Assembly: GCA_030424975.1 (NCBI GenBank)
Contig: JAUHVY010000001.1
Coordinates: 1,051,093 to 1,115,092, forward strand
Source of the DNA: Alphaproteobacteria bacterium
GTDB lineage: Bacteria > Pseudomonadota > Alphaproteobacteria > Micavibrionales > Micavibrionaceae
Direction: 5' to 3'
DNA length: 64,000 bases
Shown: positions 1 through 7,798 of the stretch, piece after piece
How positions within the stretch are numbered: position 1 is the first letter of the stretch
How the letters are laid out: each line of letters opens with the position of its first letter
Position numbers and translations under genes: made by a program
Notes under the pieces: model-generated
The model's database searches: none
What the model was told of the DNA's origin: nothing
Seen by the model: the letters and a program-made list of their open reading frames with translations, nothing else

Positions 1-606
1 AAAGAAGGCATAAGCGCCGCAGGCATCATTACATCAGACAAACAAACGGGGCTGATTACCGATTCACACAGTGTGTCAGGTGCGAATTCTGATATCCAAG
101 ACGCACAAATACCGCATGAACGTCTGCATTTGCATACATTGCTTTGCCTGCAGAATGATTTAGATGATCATCTAATTGATGCGCTTATACGTAGAGCAAA
201 AGAAAACGAAGCCAAAACATTCGTTTCTATCCATAATGATGATTTACAAACCAACCGTGCTGCTATGAAGGCGGATATCATTATTACAAATAATGAGCCG
301 ACGATCCCCTGCGCTGAACATAGTATCATCATTAACGCCATGAACGGCGGCACGAAGGGATTCGCCATTTGGCAAAACGGCCGGAAACAAAGTGAGAGCC
401 TTTTTGATACAGAACACCTGCCCTGCGCGATGACCTATGATGCTTTTTGCGGCGCCCTTAGCGCGTATATACAGGCCGGGTTACCCATAGAATGTGCCTG
501 TAATCTGGCTCATCACGCCGCGCTGCTTTGTGCCACGGCGCAAAACAAATCTGATCCTGTTGCATATATCGGATATATCGAAGAATCTGCGCGTAAAACA
601 GGTTAA
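1..606 (+). CDS. PfkB/ribokinase-like protein, divergent, 5'-truncated by window edge
   Basis: The frame is open from base 1, so the gene starts to the left of the window; the GTG at 73 is only an internal codon. The C-terminal part (AYIQAGLPIECACNLAHHAA and nearby) follows the pattern of the last helices of PfkB-family sugar and nucleoside kinases, where GxGD is followed by GFLYGL...A...A. The catalytic GAGD is not conserved (TYDAFCGAL aligns there), so this may be a degenerate or non-kinase member. A clear PfkB kinase lies 0.7 kb downstream. The family call is inferred from weak similarity; the existence of the gene is well supported by the long open frame. Confidence 0.5.
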   Translation, partial: KEGISAAGIITSDKQTGLITDSHSVSGANSDIQDAQIPHERLHLHTLLCLQNDLDDHLIDALIRRAKENEAKTFVSIHNDDLQTNRAAMKADIIITNNEPTIPCAEHSIIINAMNGGTKGFAIWQNGRKQSESLFDTEHLPCAMTYDAFCGALSAYIQAGLPIECACNLAHHAALLCATAQNKSDPVAYIGYIEESARKTG

Positions 607-621
607 GCTACAAAGGTAAAA

Positions 622-1209
622 TTAAAAACCGAACGTATCCGCGGCTTTTTCCGCGCGCTCTAATGTTTTATCAAGAGCCGCCATTGTTTTTGCTAAATCC
701 GCACTATCGTCTTCTTTCCACGTTCGCAGAACCTTCAGATAAACCCCTGTCATACCGGCGATCTTTAATGCGCCTTTAAAACCGCTCGTTTCAATGCCGC
801 TGGCCTCGAGCATCCATCCCATTGATTTACAAAGATAAGGCATAGAAATAATCACCTGCTTCGGATCGCATTTAAATGAATCAAGGATAGAAACTAAACC
901 GTCACGGTAATCATTTAAGACTTCATAACGATCCATCAAGATATCAAACAACTTCTCGCGCGGCGTGGTCATGTCATCATCAGAAAGACTAACGCCCTCC
1001 ATGACACGTGCGTCAATTAACTTACCGAATGCAACAAGGATATCGTCCTTATCCTCGATAACCGCAAACAATTCCGACATAGACAATTCAGCATGTTGTG
1101 CGATGTCACGCAATGTAGTGTATTCCCACCCTTGAGATGCTGCCAACGCAAGCGCGCTTTCAATGATTTTTATTTTCATATCCTGCTTATTTTCATCTTT
1201 TTTCGCCAT
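622..1209 (-). CDS. TetR-family transcriptional regulator
   Basis: About 195 residues. The N-terminal helix-turn-helix is typical TetR: a helix with IIESALALAASQGWEYTT, then LRDIAQHAELSMSELFAVI and a DKDDILVAFG segment where most members have F.sKe.L. The C-terminal domain is all-helical and probably binds a ligand. I chose the ATG at 1209 (MAKKDENK) because AAAGG lies 8 nt upstream; an upstream GTG at 1254 would add 15 residues. It is divergent from the adenosine kinase gene at 1316 across a short AT-rich gap, so it may control that gene, but no operator is obvious. Confidence 0.75.
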   Translation of the reverse strand: MAKKDENKQDMKIKIIESALALAASQGWEYTTLRDIAQHAELSMSELFAVIEDKDDILVAFGKLIDARVMEGVSLSDDDMTTPREKLFDILMDRYEVLNDYRDGLVSILDSFKCDPKQVIISMPYLCKSMGWMLEASGIETSGFKGALKIAGMTGVYLKVLRTWKEDDSADLAKTMAALDKTLERAEKAADTFGF

Positions 1210-1315
1210 AACCATTGCCTTTGCCGTGTCTTTTGCTATGTCATTACATGACACATTGTTGTAAAAGATAGAACAATATTTTTAATAAACACTCAAGCAA
1301 ATGGAATAAACTCTT

Positions 1316-2308
1316 ATGTCTGAAACAAAATACGCCGTTGCGGCGGTCGGAAATGCTCTGGTTGATGTACTCGCACAGGTTTCTGAAGAATTCATCACAC
1401 AGCAGCAAGAAGAAAACGGCATGGAAAAAGGCGCAATGACATTGGTCGAAGAAGTCCGCGCCGTTGACCTATACACCAAAATGCCGGAGGGCACAGAAAC
1501 ATCGGGTGGTTCTGCTGCGAATACAATGGCCGGATTTGCATCCTTCGGTGGCAAAGGCGTATTCATCGGTAAAGTTGCAGATGACGCGTTGGGTAAAGCC
1601 TTCACTGATGACATCCGCGCACAAGGCATCGCCTTTGACACTGCCCCCCTCGTTCTGGGCGCACCGACAGGTCGTTGCATGATTTTGGTCACACCCGATG
1701 CAGACCGTACAATGAACACATTCTTGGGTGCGAGTGTTGAGCTATCGCCAAATGATATCGATACTAACACCATCGCAAGTGCAAGCGTGACATATCTTGA
1801 AGGGTATTTATTCGACCGTGAGCAAGCAAAGCAAGCCTTTATCGCAGCAGCCGAAGCAGCACACGAAGCGGGACACCGTATTGCTCTGACGCTATCTGAT
1901 CCGTTCTGTGTTGATCGTCACCGCAGTGACTTCCTAAAGCTTGTGGAAAACCATGTGGATATCCTGTTTGCAAACGAAGAAGAATTAAAGTCACTTTTCC
2001 TACAGGATAATTTCGATGACGCCGTCAGCGCGATTAGCGAACATGTAGAGATTGCAGCCATCACACGTAGCGAAAAAGGTGCCGTAATCATTGCAAACGG
2101 TGAGCAGATCAAGATTGATGCCGTACCTGTTGATAAAGTTATTGACACTACTGGCGCAGGTGATCAATTCGCCGCCGGTTTCCTTTATGGTTTCACCGAA
2201 GGGAAATCATTGGAAGAATGTGGAAAGCTTGGCGCGATTGCTGCCGCAGAAGTGATTTCACATATCGGGCCACGTCCTGCCGTGAAGCTTGCTGATCTGG
2301 CTGCTTAA
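1316..2308 (+). CDS. Adenosine/sugar kinase, PfkB family
   Basis: 330 residues, full length for the ribokinase/PfkB fold. Visible landmarks are the N-terminal substrate motif with GGSAANTMAG near residue 65, FANEEELKSLF in the middle, and the anion-hole and catalytic-base signature DTTGAGDQFAAGF near residue 276. The pattern matches alphaproteobacterial adenosine kinases that phosphorylate adenosine to AMP with ATP. Exact substrate cannot be fixed from sequence alone; a fructose or other nucleoside is possible. No strong Shine-Dalgarno precedes the ATG. It is divergent from the TetR gene. Confidence 0.85.
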   Translation: MSETKYAVAAVGNALVDVLAQVSEEFITQQQEENGMEKGAMTLVEEVRAVDLYTKMPEGTETSGGSAANTMAGFASFGGKGVFIGKVADDALGKAFTDDIRAQGIAFDTAPLVLGAPTGRCMILVTPDADRTMNTFLGASVELSPNDIDTNTIASASVTYLEGYLFDREQAKQAFIAAAEAAHEAGHRIALTLSDPFCVDRHRSDFLKLVENHVDILFANEEELKSLFLQDNFDDAVSAISEHVEIAAITRSEKGAVIIANGEQIKIDAVPVDKVIDTTGAGDQFAAGFLYGFTEGKSLEECGKLGAIAAAEVISHIGPRPAVKLADLAA

Positions 2309-2336
2309 TAAACTATCATATTCGGGAAGCGCGGGA

Positions 2337-2903
2337 TTACTCGCCTTCCCAACCAAATGTCTTTAATTTTCTTTTGAAAATATCAATCATCTCTGCATCA
2401 TCGCAAACAATACGTACATCCTCAAAGCTTTCCTGCATACGTTCTGCTATACCTTGCGAGACCAAGCGCGCAGCTTTTGCACGTGGAAATCCGTTGCGCC
2501 CCGAGGCAAGCGGTGGAACGGCGATAGAAGTCAGCAGCATACACCGCGCCAGTTCCATAATCTTTCGCATGACACTGGAAACATCAGAATCAACACGATC
2601 AAAATCTGTTCTGTATTTCGGCATAATGCCCAACAATATATGTTTCACCGGTAAATCGCCACCAGGCAGCGCGTAAACATCCCCAATGCGCGGCTTATAA
2701 ATATTGTCCAAAATAAATTCATCAAGGTCATACCCAACCTTCTCACAGATCGATTCATTGATACTCCCGCGCATCTCCAGTGATTGCGGCATAATCATCG
2801 CCAATGCATCAACTTCTTGCGCCGTTACATCCCCATGGATTAAACGGATATGCTCAAGAAACGGATTGGAGCTTTGGCCCAGATTTGATATGACTATTTT
2901 CAT
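2337..2903 (-). CDS. Macro-domain (ADP-ribose-binding) protein
   Basis: 188 residues covering one macro domain. IRLIHGDVTAQEVDALAMIM corresponds to the first strand and the GDIT...DAIV motif. A later segment contains PGGDLPVKHILLGIMP, and AVPPLASGRNGFPRAKAARL matches the FPaIgTGiyGfP loop. Such proteins bind or hydrolyse ADP-ribose and its derivatives. The usual catalytic Asn (NAAN) is replaced here (MIMPQSL), so hydrolase activity is uncertain and binding alone is possible. Its ATG overlaps the start of the divergent binding-protein gene within a single CATG. Confidence 0.75.
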   Translation of the reverse strand: MKIVISNLGQSSNPFLEHIRLIHGDVTAQEVDALAMIMPQSLEMRGSINESICEKVGYDLDEFILDNIYKPRIGDVYALPGGDLPVKHILLGIMPKYRTDFDRVDSDVSSVMRKIMELARCMLLTSIAVPPLASGRNGFPRAKAARLVSQGIAERMQESFEDVRIVCDDAEMIDIFKRKLKTFGWEGE

Positions 2904-4722
2904 GAGAAGATATTATACACCGATCCTTACTATATCGTTTATTTTTCTGTTTACGGTAACCACGCCTCTTTTTGCCACATATGCCAGTGATGATACGATA
3001 AAATCACAAGCGGGCATCGCCATGCATGGGCAATTAAAATACGATGAAACGGCAACGCATCTTGATTACGTTAACCCCGATGCCCCCAAAGGCGGTGATA
3101 TAAAAATTGCAGCGATTGGCACGTTTGATACGCTCAACCCCTTCTCCCTAAAAGGGCAATCACCCGAAAACATCAACCTGGTCTATGACCGGTTAATGCG
3201 CCGCGTGTGGGACGAACCTTTTAGCATGTATCCCCTAATCGCACAGCGCGTCAGTGTCGCCGAGGACCGATCATGGGTTACATTCCACCTTAACCCTGCC
3301 GCACGTTTTAATGACGGCAGCCCGATCACCGCAGAAGATGTTCTATTTTCATTTGAAACATTAAAGGAACACGGCCGCCCGAATATGCGCCGTATTTATA
3401 AACTCATTACCTCTGCAGAAAAAATTGATGAAAACAGTGTGAAATTTACACTCGGTGACGGCTATGATCGTGAAACCGTTATGATCCTGACGCTCATGCC
3501 TGTTTTATCCAAAGCATTCTGGGACGGGCGCGATTTTGAATCCGCATTAATGGATCCCCCCATCAGCAGCGGCCCATACCGCGTAAAATCATATGAACAG
3601 GGTCGCAAGATTACCTATGAGCGTGATCCTGATTACTGGGCGAAGGATTTATTCACCAGTATCGGTCACTATAATTACGATACAATTACTTATGATTACT
3701 TTCGCGACGATACTATCGCACTGGAATCATTCAAAAAAGGTGACCTCGATATCAGGCGCGAATGGGATGTCGGCAAATGGAACTCCGCGTATAATGATAT
3801 CTCGACTGACATTATCATGTATGAAGCGCCACATAAGCGTCCGGAACGCGCGCACGGCTTCATTTTCAACATGCGCCGCGCACCTTTCGACAACCGCGAT
3901 GTTCGGCACGCCCTCTCCTTGGCTTTTGACGAAGAATGGGTGCAAAAAAATCTGTTTCACGGCGAATTCAAACGCATCAACAGCGTCTTTCCCAATTCTG
4001 TTCTTAATGGTTCAGGGGAGCTAAGCGATACGGAACGAACGCTCATGGCAGAATGGAAAGATGATATACCGCCTGCTGCGCTCTCTCCTGTTTTTCAAGT
4101 TTCAGATGAAACGAATTACCGAAAACGCCTGAGGGTCGCCGATGAGCTATTGAAAAAAGCTGGATGGATCGTACAAAATGCAAAACGCGTTAATAAGGAT
4201 ACCGGGGCGCTCATGGCATTTGAAATCATGGTCGGGTCTGCGCAGGAAGAGAAAATCGCCCTCACATATCAACGCGCGCTGGAGCGTTTAGGCATCACTA
4301 TCAATATCCGTTTCACAGACAGCGCCACCTTTCAAAAACGAAAGACCGATTATGATTACGACATGATGTCATTCTATTGGCAAAACAGTCTATCCCCTGG
4401 CACAGAGCAAATGCTGTACTGGTCTTGTGCTGCCGCGAAGCAGCCTGCGCGCTTTAACTTTGCAGGTATTTGCAACCCGGCGCTTGATCATTTTTCTGCG
4501 CAAATTGCAAATGCAAAAACATACGATGACCTCAAACATTCCGCCCATATTATCGACCGTATTTTGTTATCGGAATATATCTATATTCCACTATTTTACA
4601 AAGGTGTCGATTACATCGCGCATCAAAACACAGTTCATCACCCCGAATCAACGCCGGCATATGGCGCAGTATTAGAAACGTGGTGGTATGACAACAAATT
4701 GATACAAAACACAGAAAAATAA
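2902..4722 (+). CDS. ABC transporter periplasmic oligopeptide-binding protein, YejA-like
   Basis: 606 residues. A signal peptide (MRRYYTPILTISFIFLF...) is followed by a family-5 extracellular solute-binding domain: GDIKIAAIGTFDTLNPFS near residue 60, RLMRRVWDEPFSMYPLIA, and FNDGSPITAEDVLFSF, all typical of the YejA/microcin C type. It should capture peptides in the periplasm for an ABC permease, but no permease or ATPase genes follow, so it is an orphan here. The longer open frame starting at 2704 is not credible because it lacks a signal peptide and runs antisense to the macro gene. ATG 2890 is an alternative start. The promoter must lie inside the macro gene. Confidence 0.85.
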   Translation: MRRYYTPILTISFIFLFTVTTPLFATYASDDTIKSQAGIAMHGQLKYDETATHLDYVNPDAPKGGDIKIAAIGTFDTLNPFSLKGQSPENINLVYDRLMRRVWDEPFSMYPLIAQRVSVAEDRSWVTFHLNPAARFNDGSPITAEDVLFSFETLKEHGRPNMRRIYKLITSAEKIDENSVKFTLGDGYDRETVMILTLMPVLSKAFWDGRDFESALMDPPISSGPYRVKSYEQGRKITYERDPDYWAKDLFTSIGHYNYDTITYDYFRDDTIALESFKKGDLDIRREWDVGKWNSAYNDISTDIIMYEAPHKRPERAHGFIFNMRRAPFDNRDVRHALSLAFDEEWVQKNLFHGEFKRINSVFPNSVLNGSGELSDTERTLMAEWKDDIPPAALSPVFQVSDETNYRKRLRVADELLKKAGWIVQNAKRVNKDTGALMAFEIMVGSAQEEKIALTYQRALERLGITINIRFTDSATFQKRKTDYDYDMMSFYWQNSLSPGTEQMLYWSCAAAKQPARFNFAGICNPALDHFSAQIANAKTYDDLKHSAHIIDRILLSEYIYIPLFYKGVDYIAHQNTVHHPESTPAYGAVLETWWYDNKLIQNTEK

Positions 4723-4806
4723 TAATTTTGTATAATTGTATTGAGCTAAAGCATTATACTTGCTATTATTCTGTCTGGTTATTGAAAACAAAATGAAGAT
4801 TTTCTA

Positions 4807-5331
4807 ATGATGATTATGCGTTCTTTCTTACTACTGGGTCTTGCCCTTACTGTTTCCTTCCCATCTTTTGCGCGCGGCGTTAATGACGACATTAAAGAAA
4901 AAGGCCAATACTGGCAGAGAGTAAGTGCATCTTCTGCGCTTTATCTACGTGGTCCGAAAGCACAACAAATGCTAAACCGTGACATCGCTCGCTGCGTTAC
5001 TGAATTGCGCGAGCTTGAGCGTCTGGGTGCGGTTCGTGATGCAATCCCTGATTATGTTGACGGTATCGTTCTAACTGAAACTGAAGCACGTCTTGCCGGT
5101 TGGGACACACCTGAGCGCGACGAAGAACTGTTTGCTGAACATTCAGATTATATTGATTTTGAAGGCTGCATGATCGCAAAAGGATGGGAACGTATTAAAT
5201 ACGTACCATTCGATGTTGATGAGCAAGCACAAGAGAATTACAAACGCACGCACACAAAATATCGTGAAGACGCAAAACGTTTGAAAGGTTATCACAACGT
5301 GGTTAGCGATTACGACCACTTGAACGATTAA
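4807..5331 (+). CDS. Small exported protein of unknown function
   Basis: 174 residues with an N-terminal signal peptide (MMIMRSFLLLGLALTVSFPSFA). The mature part is charged and helical with two cysteines (ARCVTELREL and EGCMIAKGW), which may form a disulfide in the periplasm. The arrangement of a C..elrel region and a C-terminal GWexI looks like small periplasmic or lipid-linked proteins common in alphaproteobacteria, but I do not recognise a named family. A rho-independent terminator follows 24 bp after the stop. Confidence 0.6.
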   Translation: MMIMRSFLLLGLALTVSFPSFARGVNDDIKEKGQYWQRVSASSALYLRGPKAQQMLNRDIARCVTELRELERLGAVRDAIPDYVDGIVLTETEARLAGWDTPERDEELFAEHSDYIDFEGCMIAKGWERIKYVPFDVDEQAQENYKRTHTKYREDAKRLKGYHNVVSDYDHLND

Positions 5332-5354
5332 AGTTAAGTAGAATATATTTTTAA

Positions 5355-5385
5355 AAAGGCCGATTTTTAATCGGTCTTTTTTTAT
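5355..5385. terminator. Rho-independent terminator between convergent genes
   Basis: An AAAGGCCGATT / AATCGGTCTTT stem, with one G-U pair, has a short T loop and runs into a T7 tract on the plus strand and an A/T-rich side on the minus strand. It serves the exported-protein gene at 4807-5331 and may also stop the glycosyltransferase transcript coming from the right. Confidence 0.85.
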
Positions 5386-5389
5386 TGGC

Positions 5390-6361
5390 TTAAGATAACT
5401 TACGAAACAATGTTTCCACGACGTTCACAACCTCCTCCACATGAAGATCAGCCATCAAACTGCCTGTTGTTTTAGAATCATAACCTTCAAAATCAATCAA
5501 TTCGTCAAATGTCTTAGAGGTGCGCGCATAATCCGTATGTTGCCCCCAAGGTGCATATATATGCGGGTAACTCGGGCCGAACAGGCCGACTGTCGGTGTT
5601 CCGACGGCAGCGGCACAATGCATTAATCCCGAATCATTACCAATATAGAAATCACATTGCGCAAGGCATGCTGCGGCCGTTCCGGGATCAGTTTTTGCTA
5701 TCACATCTATAGTTTTACTTTCAGGAATAGTTTGCAGCACCTTTCGCGCATCATCTTCTTCACCAGGCGCACCAAATACCGCAACGCGTGCATTTTCAAA
5801 AATGCCGCCCTTTGCAGTTAAATGCTGAATAAGCTCCACAAAATTTTCATACGGCCATGTCTTACCACGCCAATTTGCCGTAGGCCCGACGCCTAAAACA
5901 AATCCGCCTTCTGACGATATGATTTTTTTTGCCATATCTACTTGCTCATCTGTAAACCATAAATGCGGCGCAGGTGCCGATGAAAGCTTCATCACCTGTG
6001 CATTCTGCTCAACCTTATGCGTAGATTTATCAACATACCCGCCATATATGTAACGTTGACGAGCAAAAATTACGCGCGAGACAATAGAATTACGAAGATC
6101 AACGACAATATCAAATTTATGCGTCGCCAAACGCTTCCATAGCTTCAGCCAATGCTTATTATGCTTTTCCTTTTTCAGGGGAATAATATCATCGACATTG
6201 GGACCCCCTTCAAATAAAGAAACGGCAAGCGGACCACAAACAATTGTGATCTTAGCATTTGGATATGTCCGGTGAATGTGGTTAAGTAAGCCGGTTGATA
6301 AAACCGCATCGCCAATTCGACTGGATGTGATAAATAATATCTTCTGCGCTGAACTTTGCAT
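5390..6361 (-). CDS. Glycosyltransferase family 9 (heptosyltransferase-like)
   Basis: 323 residues from the ATG at 6361. The N-terminus ILFITSSRIGDAVLSTGLLN is the GT9 signature seen in ADP-heptose:LPS heptosyltransferases, and the C-terminal nucleotide-sugar site shows DFYIGNDSGLMHCAAAVG and PTVGLFGPSYP. The likely role is addition of a heptose or related sugar to the lipopolysaccharide core on the cytoplasmic face of the inner membrane. An upstream in-frame extension (MCHHHA) would overlap the divergent ygfZ gene and is unlikely. The specific acceptor cannot be deduced. Confidence 0.85.
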   Translation of the reverse strand: MQSSAQKILFITSSRIGDAVLSTGLLNHIHRTYPNAKITIVCGPLAVSLFEGGPNVDDIIPLKKEKHNKHWLKLWKRLATHKFDIVVDLRNSIVSRVIFARQRYIYGGYVDKSTHKVEQNAQVMKLSSAPAPHLWFTDEQVDMAKKIISSEGGFVLGVGPTANWRGKTWPYENFVELIQHLTAKGGIFENARVAVFGAPGEEDDARKVLQTIPESKTIDVIAKTDPGTAAACLAQCDFYIGNDSGLMHCAAAVGTPTVGLFGPSYPHIYAPWGQHTDYARTSKTFDELIDFEGYDSKTTGSLMADLHVEEVVNVVETLFRKLS

Positions 6362-6364
6362 GGC

Positions 6365-7135
6365 ATGATGATGACACAAGAACCTTATTACACAAAACTA
6401 AACAATCGCGGACAGATTAAAATATCGGGGAAAGATGCGCGTAGATTCCTGCAATCCCTCGTGACAAATGATATTGACCTGCTAAATGTGCAAGATTGTG
6501 TCTACACCTGCCTTTTAACACCGCAGGGAAAGTTTCAATTTGATTTCTTTATTACCCAAGATAAAGATAGCGAAACACTCGTTCTGGATTGTGAAGGCGG
6601 AGCGCGCGCAACGGAGCTTGAGAAGATTTTGAAAATGTATGCACTGCGTGCGGAAATAACATTTGAAACACAAGTGGATATTCCGATCTATGCCATTATA
6701 GGCCAAAAATTTGGTGTGAAAGATCCTCGCCATAATGATATTGGCTATCGCAGTAATACTGCCCCCGAAAGCATCACAGAACAGCCGTTTGATGTTTGGG
6801 ATGTGTTGCGCATAACGCTATGCATTCCTGACGGCAGCCGCGATATGGTTCCCGGAAAATCGCTTCTACTCGACCATAACATTGAGGGCTTAAACGGGAT
6901 TTCATACACAAAAGGATGCTATGTCGGGCAAGAGATCACCGCGCGCATGCATTATCGTGGCCTGACAAAGAAAGAGCTTGTGATGGTGACAAGTGACATG
7001 CTCAACCTCAACCAACTGCCTACATGCGGCGAACCCATTATTATAAATGATAAAACCTCAGGTGAGATGCGCTCCTCCTGTGGCTCTGTCGGTTTAGCTC
7101 TGATGAAAAAATCTGCGATAGTGTCTTTTACTTGA
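6365..7135 (+). CDS. ygfZ: Folate-binding YgfZ/GcvT-like protein (iron-sulfur maturation)
   Basis: About 256 residues. The family hallmark YTKGCYVGQEITARMHYRG is present near residue 182, containing the invariant Cys of the KGCYxGQE motif. The N-terminus resembles the GcvT fold (RGQIKISGKDARRFLQSLVT). YgfZ-type proteins use tetrahydrofolate and help assemble or repair Fe-S clusters in particular enzymes. Three ATG codons in a row (6365, 6368, 6371) make the exact start uncertain. Only a few bases separate it from the divergent GT9 gene, and its 3' end overlaps the convergent gene by 8 bp. Confidence 0.88.
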   Translation: MMMTQEPYYTKLNNRGQIKISGKDARRFLQSLVTNDIDLLNVQDCVYTCLLTPQGKFQFDFFITQDKDSETLVLDCEGGARATELEKILKMYALRAEITFETQVDIPIYAIIGQKFGVKDPRHNDIGYRSNTAPESITEQPFDVWDVLRITLCIPDGSRDMVPGKSLLLDHNIEGLNGISYTKGCYVGQEITARMHYRGLTKKELVMVTSDMLNLNQLPTCGEPIIINDKTSGEMRSSCGSVGLALMKKSAIVSFT

Positions 7136-7742
7136 GATACTCACCGCATTCACGCTGCCCGCCTGAAAAAAGCATTGGCCAGCGCGGAGCAAAAGAATCT
7201 CCGGGATTACCGCTTTTGATATCCTTCGCCTCTTGCTCAAGACGCGCAATTTCATCACGCGGGTCACATGTATGACCAACCATTTGTGTATGGAATTTTG
7301 ACTGCAATCTAAGCTCAAGCTCAATTGCCTGCGCTTCTGCCATCGCTTTTTGCGCTTGTTCATGACGAAGTCTTTGATTTTCCTGACGTACTTCGTTCGA
7401 TACAGATGCATCAATTGGATGTGCCTCATTAAATTCATTCAATGCCCTTGAGGGTGCACAAACACGCGTTAAAACACCTTCATTCATTGCGGGATCGCTA
7501 AGAATTTGTTGCAATCGCTTTTGCTCCATCTCAATGTTCATTTTATTTTTTGATAGAAGCATGTCTTTTGCTCTTTCAAACTGCGGCATGTATACCTTTT
7601 CATACAGACATCCGCAAAATGCATCGTTCTTATATTTATGAACACACATTTCCTGCACAGACATTTTTTCGCCTGCGTTGGCTACGCCGGCATAGCCAAG
7701 GCATGAAACAACAAACAGATACAGAGATAGCTTCTTAAACAT
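7128..7742 (-). CDS. Exported cysteine-containing helical protein, unknown function
   Basis: 204 residues with a signal peptide (MFKKLSLYLFVVSCLGYAGVANA). A cluster of cysteines follows (EMCVHKYKNDAFCGCLYEKV), then a long Gln/Glu/Ala-rich helical stretch and two more cysteines (GHTCDP and RECGEY). I do not recognise the family. It sits between ppdK (44 bp away, same strand) and convergent ygfZ, with which it overlaps by 8 bp. The strong hairpin at the ppdK stop suggests it has its own promoter. Confidence 0.6.
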   Translation of the reverse strand: MFKKLSLYLFVVSCLGYAGVANAGEKMSVQEMCVHKYKNDAFCGCLYEKVYMPQFERAKDMLLSKNKMNIEMEQKRLQQILSDPAMNEGVLTRVCAPSRALNEFNEAHPIDASVSNEVRQENQRLRHEQAQKAMAEAQAIELELRLQSKFHTQMVGHTCDPRDEIARLEQEAKDIKSGNPGDSFAPRWPMLFSGGQRECGEYLK

Positions 7743-7774
7743 GGAAAACTCCCTTTAAACACACACGAAAAGCT

Positions 7775-7798
7775 AAAGAGCGCAATTACGCGCTCTTT
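7775..7798 (-). terminator. Terminator hairpin overlapping the ppdK stop codon
   Basis: Perfect AAAGAGCGC / GCGCTCTTT arms enclose a six-base loop that contains the ppdK stop. The T-rich sequence on the minus-strand side is modest (CTCTTTAGCTTTTC), while the plus-strand side has T5. The position indicates termination of ppdK mRNA. Confidence 0.75.

Noticed and set aside
2704-2901. N-terminal extension of the YejA-like protein
   Set aside because: It runs antisense to the macro gene and would hide the signal peptide.
7094-7438. Second gene on the minus strand inside the exported Cys protein
   Set aside because: Basic shadow frame of the 204-residue gene without start signals.
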